A DNA stretch of 64,000 nucleotides from Boesenbergia rotunda (Eukaryota; Streptophyta; Magnoliopsida; Zingiberales; Zingiberaceae). The DNA is taken from NCBI GenBank assembly GCA_024364735.1, contig JAGFNQ010000847.1, forward strand, positions 470,121-534,120. The letters are read 5' to 3'. Below are positions 46,134 through 58,800 of the stretch, in pieces (positions within the stretch are counted from its first letter, which is position 1; each line of letters starts with the position of its first letter). The notes under the pieces are model-generated. The model was not told the origin of the DNA, ran no database searches, and worked only from the letters and a program-made list of their open reading frames with translations. The position numbers and the translations under genes are program-made.

Positions 46134-47071
46134 TGTTGGATCAGGTTGGACCGGCTAGAGGGGGTGAATAGACGGAAAAAAAAATTATGAAAGTGGAGAC
46201 ACTCGTCTTTAAAAAAAAGAAACTTGGTCGCAACTGAGAACGTTGCATCCAAGGCAGTGGACGCTCAATAAAAATCTCCTTCTGGCGGAGAAGCCTTACA
46301 AAAACAGCACGCTAGACTTTTAGGGAGTTTACAAGAATGAATTAATGAAATTGAATAAAAAGGTTGAAACTCTAAGTCTATTTATAGCCTAAGAGAATAA
46401 ATTTGGATTGTTGATTGTTGAGAAATTTTCTCTTAGCCGTTGATCCATGGATGTAATCTGGATGGTTGATCTTGGATGAGATTAAACTGCATCCATTGGA
46501 TCTGATTAAAGGATAAAGTTATCCTTTAAGAGATAACTTTGTCTTCTGCTCGCAACAGATAAATAACTTTATCATCTGCTCGCAACAACTTCAATCACTT
46601 CTCTTCCTTATCTCAGTCGGTAAGGTTGGTGATATATGTCGGTGAGGTTGCTGGTTCAAATCTTCGCAGCAACAAATTAAATTCTTTTTGTTTCAGGTGT
46701 CTTATTTGACTTGGTCAAACTGACCAGTCTTTTGGTTGATCTTCTGGGTGATTTCCGGCCCACCGGAGTTAGGCTCACCCGAACCCGACTCCGGCCTTTC
46801 GACCCTCGAGCGTGCTTCCTCCCGGTTTCCCGTCCCTCGGGCGTCGCGTACGTCCTTCTCGATCCACCGGTGTACTCTTCCGCAGCTTCCGCGTCCCTCG
46901 GATTGTACCGAGCCCATCGGCTCACTTCCCCGCACAATCCTTCTCGTCCGCTACATCTTACACTCGACTTCCTTCGTACCTAAGCTCCTGCACACTTAGC
47001 AGAGGGATTAAACATACCAGGACCTAACTTAAATTGGTTGATCACATCAAAATCAATCAGGGGTACTTACA
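46134..47071 (-). repeat. 3' LTR of the second gag-only element
   Basis: 938 bp, TGTTGGATCAGG to GGGTACTTACA in plus reading. Confidence 0.92.
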
Positions 47072-47086
47072 ATCTCCCCCTTTTTG
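47072..47086 (-). promoter_or_regulatory. Polypurine tract of the second gag-only element
   Basis: The minus strand reads TCAAAAAGGGGGAGAT, the same as in the element at 11292. Extra tracts occur near 47232, 48305 and 48722. Confidence 0.75.
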
Positions 47087-47889
47087 ATGTGCATCAATCC
47101 GAGTTAAGTTAGGGTAAACAAAATAAAAAAAAACAAGCATAATAATGTAAATGCATAATAATGTAAACAGTTTAAGTTAAAAAAATTTAATTTAGAATAA
47201 ATTAAAATTCTATCCCTTAACTTAATACTATTCCTCCCCCTTTGATCACATCAAAAAATGGGAAAATATAATTAGGGAAGAAAATTTTTGAGTGCGATAA
47301 AAAATATTCTAAGTGAAAAAAAATCACGTTACCACAGATTTTTCAAATTTAAAATGACATATTTTTTCAAAGTTAATTCCATTTTTTTTGTAAAAAAAAT
47401 GACATAAATAAAATCTAAATTTTTTTGATAAAATTCACAGCTGATGAAGAGATCCAAAAAAATCGGATCTGGTCAAAATATTTTTCCATCGAATTTTAAA
47501 AATAAAAAAATATTTCAATAAACAATTCATAAAAAATCGAAAAAAATCTGAATATTTTTGTTAAAGTTGAAGATGAAGATATGAGTTTGGACAAAAATTT
47601 TGAGTTTTAAATTCGTTCATCAAGTTCAAAAATGACATACCAACACATAAGAGTTCTTGAAGAGTAAATTTTAAAAAATTGGAAAAAAATACTTCGAAAA
47701 ATTTGAAAAAAAATTGTAATGAGTCTTTCCCCTAAACTCTTAATTTCAAATTTCGAGGGAAAAAAATATTCAAAAAATTTTGAAAGAAGTTCCAGTAGAT
47801 AGACAGCATAATTGTGCATAAAAAAAATAAAGACATAATTTTTATTAGAGAAACAAAATGCGCACATATATAATAACCAAAAAAAATTA

Positions 47890-48764
47890 TCAGTTTAATA
47901 CAAATTTAGGAACCCAAAATAAGTTCCTGTCTATAGGATTAATTAAAAACTTAGGCGGAATATAGCTTTTGGGCACCTTTTTAAATTGACCCTTATGATT
48001 TTTAAAATACCAATTTAAATTATCAGGAAAGCAATTTTTCTTTTGGCGTAAATATGCAATATCAAGTTCTAATTTTTGCACCAAGTTTTTCAAATTATCA
48101 TTTTCATTTTTCAAAATTTCAGACGAGGATGTAAGTGTTAATTCATTTTTTAATTTTTAATTTTCTTTTTCTAATCTACAATTAGATTTGAGCAAAGCTT
48201 TAACTCCAGCATATAACTGATCATGAGGAAGAAAACAAACCTCACTTACCGGGTCGCTTTCGAAAAGCGAGGTTCCTCTTTCGTCATCGCTTTCTTCTGA
48301 CGTCTCTCCCCCTTTATCAGTGCTCCATTCTTGATGATTTGTCATCAACGCAAGTCCCGCGTATTCTTGACCTTCCGACTCTTCTGACGAGGACTCATCG
48401 TCGAGTTGGATCTTGTGTTTAGTGCGGCGATGTCTGATTTCTTATTCTTTTCTTCATGCAATTCCAGGAATTTCTCCCAGAGCTCTTTTGCCGAGTTGTA
48501 ATTCTCGATGCAGTTAACTTCTTGCGTGGGAAGAACGGCTAGTAGATGAAATTCAGCTTTGCTGTTTGCTTCAAAGTCTGATTTCTCCTTCTTGGTCCAC
48601 AACTCTATTTCTTTATCTATGCCGTTGTTGTCTTTAGGAACTGAAAAATCATTTTTCATAATTATTAGCAATTCAATATCAGTTTTAAAAAATACCTGCA
48701 TTCGGCGCTTCCACATCGCGAACTCCCCCTCAAACTTCGGCGGGTAGATTACGACTCCAACCAT
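47890..48764 (-). pseudogene. Degraded Copia-type gag
   Basis: The N-terminal 139-codon block (from 48764) starts with the Copia gag theme (YPPKFEGEFAMWKRRMQVFF) and includes NYNSAKELWEKFLELHE. A one-base shift near 48418 moves the text to another frame (LDDESSSEESEGQEYAG, then CFLPHDQLYAGVKALLKSN). A stop follows near 48155. The frame then resumes to 47890 with a coiled-coil-like NDNLKNLVQKLELDIAYLRQ. No CCHC knuckle is visible. It is unlikely to yield a working protein. Confidence 0.8.
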
Positions 48765-48813
48765 TTTCTTGAAATTGCTGCAGTCGGCGGTTAGTCCTTC
48801 TGCGGCGACCTTG

Positions 48814-48825
48814 GCTCTGATACCA
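48814..48825 (-). promoter_or_regulatory. Primer binding site, tRNA-iMet type
   Basis: The minus strand reads TGGTATCAGAGC, two bases inside the 5' LTR, the same spacing as in the element at 11292. Confidence 0.92.
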
Positions 48826-48827
48826 CT

Positions 48828-49765
48828 TGTTGGATCAGGTTGGACCGGCTAGAGGGGGTGAATAGACGAAAAAAAAAATTATGAAAGTGGAGGCACTCGT
48901 CTTTAAAAAAAAAAAACTTGGTCGCAACTGAGAACGTTGCTTCCAAGGCAGTGGACGCTCAATAAAAATCTCCTTCTGGCGGAGAAGCCTTACAAAAACA
49001 GCACGCTAGACTTTTAGGGAGTTTACAAGAATGAATTAATGAAATTGAATAAAAAGGTTGAAACTCTAAGTCTATTTATAGCCTAAGAGAATAAATTTGG
49101 ATTGTTGATTGTTGAGAAATTTTCTCTTGGCCGTTGATCCATGGATGTAATCTGGATGGTTGATCTTGGATGAGATTAAACTGCATCCATTGGATCTGAT
49201 TAAAGGATAAAGTTATCCTTTAAGAGATAACTTTGTCTTCTGCTCGTAACAGATAAATAACTTTATCATCTGCTCGCAACAACTTCAATCACTTCTCTTC
49301 CTTATCTCAGTCGGTAAGGTTGGTGATATATGTCGGTGAGGTTGCTGGTTTAAATCTTCGCAGCAACAAATTAAATTCTTTTTGTTTCAGATGTCTTATT
49401 TGACTTGGTCAAACTGACCAGTCTTTTGGTTCATCTTCTGGGTGATTTCCGGCCAACCGGAGTTAGGCTCACCCGAACCCGACTCCGGCCTTTCGCTCCT
49501 CGAGCGTGCTTCCTCCCGGTTTCCCGTCCCTCGGGCATCGCGTACGTCCTTCTCGATCCACCGGTGTACTCTTCCGCAGCTTCCGCGTCCCTCGGATTGT
49601 ACCGAGCCCGTCGGCTCACTTCCCCGCACAATCATTCTCGTCCGCTACGTCTTACACTCGACTTCCTCCGTACCTAAGCTCCTGCACACTTAGCAGGGGG
49701 ATTAAACATACCAGGACCTAACTTAAATTGGTTGATCACATCAAAATCAATCAGGGGTACTTACA
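48828..49765 (-). repeat. 5' LTR of the second gag-only element
   Basis: 938 bp, equal in length to its partner. Confidence 0.92.
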
Positions 49766-49770
49766 GATTC

Positions 49771-50080
49771 AACGAACTAAGACGTCTCAGCTTGAATCCG
49801 AGGCATCTAAGTTGGGAACCGAGACACCTTAGTTGGGATCGGAAATGCCTTCCAGAGGATAAACTATGCAGATTCAGATTTGATAAGTGTTTTAGACCTG
49901 AGGTGTCTCAGTTGTCCTATATAAGAAGCTCGAACTCAAGACTTCACATACAACTTTTACACTCTATTCTTGAGCCCAAGCAATCGTTATGCTTCCTGAT
50001 CTTCGTGTTATGGTCTTGCTACGACTCGACTACGATCGACTGCTGCCAAAAGATCGATCCCAACACCTAAACATGACTAG
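49771..50080. repeat. Right part of the repeat that received the second gag-only element
   Basis: CTAAGTTGGGAACCGAGACACC and variants, given here only as a theme, continue the wording of 46.0-46.1 kb. A TATA-like CTATATAAG lies near 49918. Confidence 0.4.
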
Positions 50081-52852
50081 AAATCTATTATTATGTTGGG
50101 TAACAAAAGTTTATTTCTGTATTTTTAAAATTACATAAAAGTGTAGGGTTGTTATATTTCTCGATTATTCATTTATACTCAATCATTCTATCGGGAGTTC
50201 ATCGGTAGAGGATATTAATGGATTGTCAATTGAAAAAGTCTAATAAATCTGGATCTTAGAGTAGGAGTTTCTGAAAGCTCCGAACTAAATAAAATCTTAT
50301 TTTGCGTGCTTATGTTTTTCATAATCTCTGCTGCCACTCACTTTTTATTAATCTTGAAAAAATTATTAATTTTAATAGATACTTATTCACCATTCTCTCC
50401 TTTTCCACGTGCAACCGATACTAAAAAAAAATATGTAATTACATACTCCAGGTATATTACATAAATTTTAAGATGAAAAATATGTTTAAGACATTTTTTT
50501 ATTCGGTTTTTTTTATAAATCTCTCATAAATTGTATATTGGAGATAGTCCTTAGTAAAACTGTTTGCAATATCAAAAAGTTTCATGAAACTTATCTATGG
50601 GAATGTACGTTGAAATACATAATAAAATAGTATATAGACATAGAAAATAAATAAATAAATAGAAGATAATTATTTTTTTAATTATTGATGGTCGTAGTTT
50701 AAAATAATATATGAAAAATATAATAATAAATACAAAATTAATAATAAATATAGTTATGATTGCAATTCAAATACTAAAAATCATCAATAATTGAAATTAA
50801 ATTCTGAACTGTCATTTTTATCGTCATTATCTTCCGACAAACTCAACAAGAAAATGTCGAACGTTAATTTGGTTGCCAATTTATTAAAATATCTTCTCTA
50901 GCTATACGACCACTAAAATCTTCTAAACAAATAATCATCGGTAGAGAAAGAGAAGCACGAAGTTATAAATTTGTTGTTGCTGAATTCCTGGAAGATGACA
51001 CCAAACTTGGTGGCTTTGGAAAACGAAGAGTCCCGACTGTAATTTTGATGGTTAAAATTTATTTGAGCAGAGAAAAGGAAGAAAATTTACTACTACGTGC
51101 TGACAAAAATTTAAAAAATGCTTACTATTTGATGGATTAGAAGATGACTATTAAAAAGAGACAAGACCCCGAAGGAATGTTTGCTACTGAGTGGCTGTTG
51201 TTCAAAAGGAATAGAGGAGGAAGAGAAGGACAAAGTTTATTGGAGCTAACATTGGAGCAAAAGTTGATAATGCTCATCTTATATGGTACAGTATTGTAGC
51301 CCCTATAAAATATAGGTCATAAATCATAGAGGATATTTTATCCTAATACAGTGACCCTTTGTATGTCTGAGATCAGACACCTAATGAAATATTTTACACG
51401 CGTTAGAAATTGATTCCAAGATTTATTGAAGTAATCACCTGTATAGGTATCAACTATAACAATATATAGGGAGAAAGTGAAAAAATACGGATCTCAACTA
51501 TGATAATATGTAGGTGATAAAAGACAAAGTGCTCGTTTTCAGTGTCCCCGCAAGTCTTTCTAGGACCAACACAGAGGAGATAAATCACGATGATTGAAAA
51601 GGTAAGAAATTAGGGAAAAGACTTTTTACATAGGGTGCAGGGATTTATGTCCTATCAACCCCGTGACTCGAATTTAAGATCTTTAGTGATATTAATCTTT
51701 TATTATCTCAGTTATATTCGTGGGGACACTATGATATACATAGGGGGAAAGAGAAAAAGAGAAAAGAAAAAACGAGGGAGAGGATCATAAAGAGATAGAA
51801 AAAGCGTATTGTCCTTGAGATTAAAAAAAGAAGGAAAGTGATGTTGTTTTACAGGAAAATAGAAAGAGAAAGAAGTAGAGGGAGGAGAAGCGGAAGATGG
51901 AGTTGAATGTGTTACTGCTATTGAGAAGAGAAGTTTCTGGATTGATGTTCAAAAAAAGGAGAGGAAGTGACAAAAGAAGAATTGGGGAAGAGAAGAATAA
52001 AGAAAAGGGAATGAAGCTTGCTATACTGCTGATGAAGGAGCAAATTTCGACGGTGCTTCCTTGGATTAGTAGCACTGAAATACTTCACAATTGATTTAGG
52101 AGCAAATTTTGGCATTGAAGATCTCAAGAAGGGAAGAGTGGTGACGTGGAAGATAAGAAAAGCTCAAGAAGTGAACCTAGTAACTACCAAATTTCAGGTG
52201 CCATGCATCTCTCTTCTCCAATCTGAAAGAGCAGTACTGCAAATTGTTAGATCATCAACGACCATTCAGTGACTGATCATGACTCGCAGGCTGCCGCATG
52301 TTATGTGTCCAAAAGGACACAAGCTTTGATTGAGGAAATGCATGCAGAAACCAAATTCATGCATGATGAAGAATAATATCCATCGAAGTTTTCAGAGGTG
52401 ACGTCGATCGCAATCAGGGAAGTAGAAGATCATGGAGACTTACGTTGCCAAGAGCAGTAATTTGAATATCTAAGATGGAAAATTTAAGTAATCACATGCT
52501 TACTAACGCGTGTTTGTACTATTTAAGTACTGCTAGTTATACTACAACAAATGCTTAAAGAGCTTTATTGAACATTAAATTAACAATATCTTAATCCACA
52601 TGAAACATCTAAAGTGATATTTAATCCTATATTATCCTACAAATAAAGGCGCTTTGGCACTATGTTTCTTTCATCTCACCCACTTGCTTGATTTGATTGA
52701 TGCATGAATTGAATTAATCTAAATTCAGTATAATTCAAGTGTTTGAGGGAATTATCCCTTCCCTCCATGTTCCATCTTCTCTGTTCCATTCCCTTCCTCC
52801 TCCACCACCTCCCTGTCCCCACCTTCCTTCCTCCGCCCTCCTCCCTCCGGCC
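50081..52852. other. AT-rich intergenic DNA
   Basis: No gene is supported. A purine-rich stretch (AGAGAAAGAG-type) lies at 51.74-52.02 kb; short frames there are low-complexity. Confidence 0.5.
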
Positions 52853-52860
52853 TATAAATA
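52853..52860 (+). promoter_or_regulatory. TATA box of the methyladenine glycosylase-like gene
   Basis: TATAAATA lies 105 nt before the ATG at 52958, after a CT-rich stretch. Confidence 0.6.
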
Positions 52861-52957
52861 AACACCTTCCCTCCTTCATCCTTCCCATCTCGAACGCCGA
52901 TCCCTCAATCAATTTGCCGGCCACCTTTTCTTCACTAATTATAATCCCTTCACCAAC

Positions 52958-54547
52958 ATGTGCAATTCCAAGGTCAAGTCCGGCCATGCAATGGAGGTGG
53001 CGGATATCGGCGGCCGTCCGGTCCTGCAGCCTGCCTCCAACCGCATCGCCCCGCTGGAGGCTGCTCGGCCGCTGAAGAAGACCTTGCAGAAGTCCCTCTC
53101 TTTGCCCTCCTCGTTCGCCAAAAATGCAGCTCGAGCGGATGGGGATCACATTGCTCCTGTGACTCCTACTAAGCTCTCGTCCCCTGTCTCGCCCCAGCCG
53201 AAGCAGGTCAAGGCTGCTCCTCAGCGAGGCATTGAGTCCAACGGGTTGAGTACGAGCAGTGATAAGCTCGCGGTGCCGAAGCCGACTCCCACTAAGTTAC
53301 CGCGTCCGGTGATGAAGCGGTCAATGAGCTTCGTCGGAGCCGGCCAACCGGCTGTGTCGCCGGAATCGATGTCCTTGCTTGGTTTTGACAGCGCTCCCGG
53401 CAGCATCGCCGCGGCGCAGAGGGAGCACGCCGTGCTTGCTCAAGCGCAGCGCAAGATGCGGACTGCGCACTACGGCCGCACGCCGGAGAAGCTCGACGGA
53501 AAGGTAGTTCCTGTTGACTATTCGACGATCAATGATGTGAATAGCCAAGATGGGAAGAGATGCAGTTTCATCACATCAAATTCTGGTGAAAAAAAAATGA
53601 CCTTTTGTTACTCCCTTTTTCCTTCAGCGAGATCTTTGAACTCTCACTAATTTCTTCTTGTTCTACGATTTAGATTCTGTGTATGTTGCATACCATGATG
53701 AGGAGTGGGGAGTGCCCGTCCATGATGACAAGTAATTAAGCTTCCTTCCCTCCTCTCTTTACCTCTCTGCGTCGAGACTAGACTAAAGAAGCTGGTTCTT
53801 CACAGGATGCTATTTGAATTACTAGTACTGGCAGGAGTTCAAGTTGGTTTGGATTGGACGACCATATTGAAGAAAAGGGAGGAATTCAAGTGAGAAAAGC
53901 AAAAATTATTGAAAGTAGAATCGGTAAAGCCACACTGAGATTCAAGTTCACTGATATGCCTAGCCTACTGGGTTTGCAGGGTTGCTTTTTCCGAGTTCGA
54001 CGCAGAGTTGGTGGCCAAGTTCACCGAGAGGCAAATGGCATCAGTTTGTGCAGCTTGTGTGTTGGATATAGGAAAGGTTAGGGGAGTAATCGACAACGCG
54101 AAGAGAATCCTTGAGGTACTTCACTTCACTTATTCCCTCCTGTTTAGATTTGTTAAAATTTAGTTTTATCTTCAATTTTGAATCTTGAATTTTCTAATCA
54201 GACAGCACATGTGACTGGTCGGACAGGTCAGAAGAGAGTTTGCATCGTTTGCCAATTACTTGTGGGGGTACATCAACCACAAGCCCCTCTCACCCAACTA
54301 CAGGTCCAGCCGGAAAATTCCTGTTAAGACATCCAAATCAGAGTCCATCAGCAAAGACATGGTGCGCCGCGGGTTCCGGTTCGTTGGCCCGACCGTGATC
54401 CATTCCTTCATGCAGGCTGCCGGGATGACAAATGACCACCTCGTCTCGTGCCCCCGCCACCTTCATTGCTCCATGACAACAACCACCAATGCCAATGACC
54501 ACCCGGCTTGCTTCCACTCTGACCATCATCATCGCTTTGTAAATTGA
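52958..54547 (+). CDS. DNA-3-methyladenine glycosylase I (TAG) family protein, 5 exons (408 aa)
   Basis: Exons at 52958-53585, 53674-53731, 53806-53889, 53980-54115 and 54227-54547 join in frame. The first 190 residues are a Ser/Pro/Lys-rich, plant-specific N terminus, probably disordered. The TAG domain starts at KRCSFIT and includes VYVAYHDEEWGVPVHDD, LLVLAGVQVGLDWTTILKKR, FTERQMASVC, KTSKSESISKDMVRRGFRFV and VIHSFMQAAGMTNDHLVSC. Bacterial TAG removes 3-methyladenine from DNA. Its zinc ligands (Cys, His, and the His-x3-Cys near the end) are all present here, as are the base-binding Tyr before the first His and the Trp of LDW. The glutamate that E. coli TAG has in LEGQQAGLSW is Ala here (LAGVQVGLDW), so classical activity is uncertain. 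Nuclear location is likely. Confidence 0.9.
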
Positions 54548-55852
54548 TTAGCTAAGTGAGATTAGGTGCCCTCTGCTTATTTGTAAAAGAGGAATCCAGT
54601 GAGCTGTGACCACTTGTGTAACATGGTTGTCAAGTGTGTGTGATTGAGGTGTTTTTTTCTTTATTTTTTCTCAAATTTAATGATAGGAGATTGCATAATT
54701 GCATGTGCTGAGCTTAGGGACATGGCATGTGAGCTGACAGCAATTAGCATGCATGACCACTACGACCTCAATAATTCCTTTGAGTCATCATCCAGCCAAG
54801 CTTCCTTTCATACCATGCCAAGCCCTCACTATTTTAAGATTCAATCCCTAATTATAACGTGTTTCAAAAAAAAAATCTCCAAATGAGACATGAATATTAA
54901 GACGCTGGGCTTCTAGACTGTCCACTATGAACCTTGATGATCGTTGAGAAACTTCCATAGAATCGAATTGATCATCTCAAATTTATCTGCTACCGAATCC
55001 AATATTTTTTCTTTTTCCTTTCAGACCATGCCATTGGGGAAGAAGAATATTTAATAACAAGCAAGCAATTGCTTTCCCTACTACTTTCTCTTACCGTCTG
55101 CCTAAAGAATCTTTGGCTTTTGCACTTCCTTTTGTTTTGGTGTATTCCAGCTGCTGATATTTTTAGCATATGAGCATGGCATATGGGCTGATAATATTTC
55201 CTTCAAAAATTAAAAAGTGCCTGTTATTTTCGTTATCATCAAAAGCGGATCCATATTCAAAATCTCATTTTATTTTTCACGTAATATATATACACACTAA
55301 GAATAAAATTGATTATGTCTTTATTCAAAAGTTGATAAAAGATGATTTACTCAACCCAACATCCCCGTCAACTGTCTCAAAGTCAACAAGGAAGAAATAA
55401 ATCGCAAGAGCTACTAGCTCGGATGTTGTAACTAGTACGTGGGAAAGATGGGCACACTGACTTTATCAGATTTTGATTCCCAGATCTCATATTGATAACA
55501 CTCATACACTAACCATCAATTCATCCCGTGGAGACCTGATCATGTCTTTATTTAAGTACAATCATCATATGAACCTCATTAACTTAATTATCGGAGGCGT
55601 TAAACAAGCGAATCACCTTTTGCCACCTCATTAACTTAATTATCAATACATTAAACATTACTAATCATCCATTCATCTCATGGGGACCTGATCATGTCTT
55701 TGGGGACCTGATCATGTCTTTATTCAAGTACAATCATCATATGAACCTCATTAACTTAATTATCGAAGGCATTAGACGAACAAATCACCTTTTGTCGTCT
55801 CATTAACTTAATCATCAATACATTAAACATTACATGAAGAGGAACAATCCTC
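54548..55852. other. DNA between two convergent genes
   Basis: It contains the 3' UTRs of the TAG-like gene (+) and the glycanase gene (-) and a local duplication at 55.5-55.8 kb. No further gene is seen. Confidence 0.5.
55530..55833. repeat. Imperfect tandem duplication, about 170-bp period
   Basis: GACCTGATCATGTCTTTATT, AAGTACAATCATCATATGAA and ATACATTAAACATTAC recur in order. GGGGACCTGATCATGTCTT is additionally doubled at 55682 and 55702. Confidence 0.8.
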
Positions 55853-58800
55853 TTAAGTATACAGGTCAATACCTCCTATCTGAAATCTCCCATTTGCCTT
55901 GCCATCTTTAACAGCTAGGAATTTAAATCTAGCAAATCAAGATTCACAATTATGAAATTAGCACGGAATTAATTAGAGATAACATTCAAATAGCTTCAAT
56001 AGAAATTTACCTAAATAAATTAGACTTGAATTTCATTTTTACTGTAAAAGCTTTCCGTTGGAAACGTCTATCAAATATTTGAGATTTCTGTTCATCCAAG
56101 GGAATCCATGTAGAACCTCCAACTTGCTTTGCCTCTAAAATCCTTCAAAACAAAGTTTCACTATAATTAGCATCAGACTTATTATGCGATGGCCTTGGAC
56201 GATATTATCTTTATATATTGACAAAATATTGCACTCTGTGACAAAACTTGCTTTCCTAGGTGTCAAGCACAAACAGGAGTTATTGAACTACCTAGATGAA
56301 AAGAATAAGTTTGACTAATAGCAATATGTAATCAACTATAATAGGCCGATAAAAATGTGATTTTTAGTAGGGCTAAGCAATCGGTTAATAACTGGACTGA
56401 CTAAACCAATTAAACTGAAACCAAACAAACGAAACTTTTTTTTGACAAACCAAACTGACTGAACTTCCCTACAAAAATCAAACAAATTGAACTGATAAAA
56501 ATCAATTAATTCGGTCAAAAACGGAAATAATCAAATTTTCAAACAATCGAATCCACCAATCAAACTGCTCTCCAGACATGAGCATGAGTCATGAGTTACG
56601 AATTTTAAACTTCAATTCGAGCATAACAATCAATTGATATGCTATGTATTTATAAGTCAACTGCTATATTAATCGACTGCTAATAATATAACAGTTCACT
56701 AATATGTTCGATTTAATCGGTTAAAATTTAAATTTTTAAAATTGAGACAATTAAACCAAATTAATTGATATTTTTTTAAAAAAATGAATTTCCGAATTAA
56801 TCGAACCAAACTTTCAAATTGGTTTCCTTTAGCTCACCCCTAATTTTTAGAGAACTAAAATAAGTATTAGACGGCAGAAATAAAAAGTGACAGAGATAAT
56901 ATAATTTGGCATCTTTCAACATGATCATAAATGTGTTAATAAAGGAATATCATACCAATCCATTGGATCTCTTTCTGGAGCATCATTAGCCGATACAAAA
57001 TCATATGACTTAAGCTCGCACATTTGCTCATCAGGAACTTCATAAATGAGCCAACATCCTGAGAAATTTAATTGACAGAACCAAACGGCATCACCATTCA
57101 GATAACTAATTAGTTTTATAAAAACAAATTCCAAAATGAGATCAGTTAATTTTTCAGTACAATGTATGGACAAAGAGACAGGATTTACAATGTACCATTC
57201 ATCAAAATGAGTTTTGCTAATAACAGAATTGTCAAGGTCCAGTTTAATCTCCTTAGTATAAAAATAGTATTCCAAAGAGATTAAGGGAGTGTTTGATAGC
57301 GCTTCTACCAAGTGTTTCTTAGATTTTAGCTGTATGGAAGCACTTTTGAGTGTTTGTGAATGTCAAATTTCTATAACTTTTACTCAAAAGCGAAGCAAGA
57401 ATTTGATACTTTTTCTTACTTATGTTTTTTTGTTTATGTTCTAAAATTAAAAGTTGACATTTATGTCCTTAATAATGGTCATCACACTTTTGACGTTTTT
57501 GACTTTTTCAATCACATTTTATTATAAGTATTTATTTTTTAAATAATATTTTATATTTTTATATGATTTATATTTCCAAACTTTTTTATACATATTTTTG
57601 TATATTTATATAGATTTTGTCATTTTTTATATTTTTATATTTATTAATTTTATATATTTTTTCAAACATTCATATTATAAAAAAAATAATTTTGATACAA
57701 TATTCAAAATATAATAATAATTATATAAACACATTATTATTGATAGTGTATCAAAATTATATTTTAGATAATTAAAAAAAATTAATTTATATAGTTTAAG
57801 GATATTGTTGTGATTTAACTAAAACTTAAGCTTAGAAATAATTATTCATCACACTCAAATTTTACTTTTGGTTTATATTTTCAAACACTCCATACTTTAA
57901 CTTCTCACTAACTTCAAAATAACCTCTATAAGAATCACTTTAAAATAAGCAAAAACTCTTCCAAACACTCCTAAACATAACAGAATTGTCACACAACTTT
58001 AAAAAATGCATATACTTAGATGATTAGCAAAGTCTAACCAACGGTTGAATATTAGCAATAACTATGCCGCATATTTGAAACTTCAGATATATTTGTGCAT
58101 TGGATGAATGCACATCTATAATAATTTCAGTCATTCTAACAATACATTATAGGAGTAAAATATGGCTAGGCACAAAAATGCACAAAGAAACACTACGTAG
58201 AGGTAAATAGGATCTTGAAATAAAACATGACAATTTGAGATGAGTTCCGCAGTTAATTTTGAAACTTAATTGACCTACCTTTTGCTCCATTTGGTTCTTC
58301 CCATTTAGTTGAAAAAGTACCATCAAACGCTGAGGCAGCCTAAAAGTTACCATAATTAGAATACTCAAAGAACCAGTCACTGAAATTATTAACAATAACT
58401 GAAAGTTAAGATGGTCAATCGAAGCTACTTACAATCCCTGAAGGAAGTTCTTCACCACTTGCAAGAACTGAACCAGAACATAATCTATTAGGTTTAGGAA
58501 ATTGCAAAACTTTGGGAAGGGAATTCTTTCCTTTGATATTATCAATTATTTCATTAATCACGTCCAATGTCACTGGCAAAGCAATAGAAGTTTGAACAGG
58601 ATCAGCAGATAAAGACACATAAAACTTTCCATCATCAGCCCCAATCTCTAGCTTCAAGGAAGCGGCCGAAAGCAAACTTTCAATGCAGAGAATCATTTCA
58701 TTAGAGACCTGAGATCCCTTGAACTCCATGAAAGATGTTCGATTCCTGAAGGATTTACTCTTAAGATCTTTCATCATTCTTTCAATTGTCTCTAAAACTC

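Larger units (their letters stand above)
46134..49765 (-). mobile_element. Second gag-only Copia-type non-autonomous element
   Basis: Two 938-bp LTRs (46134-47071 and 48828-49765) are flanked by the perfect duplication GATTC (46129-46133 and 49766-49770). The primer site lies at the right LTR, so transcription is leftward. The 1756-bp interior holds only a damaged gag. By eye the LTRs differ at about 18 positions, so this insertion is older than the one at 11292. The LTR start text CTAGAGGGGGTGAATAG is shared with that element, and both have GGTTAGTCC-type leaders, so they are related families. Confidence 0.92.

Noticed and set aside
51818..52130. Small coding frames on both strands
   Set aside because: Purine-rich low-complexity DNA gives open frames on both strands without domain content.
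57284..57972. hAT-type MITE with target duplication
   Set aside because: The inverted ends are convincing, but no 8-bp duplication could be read. It is kept only as a low-confidence element.
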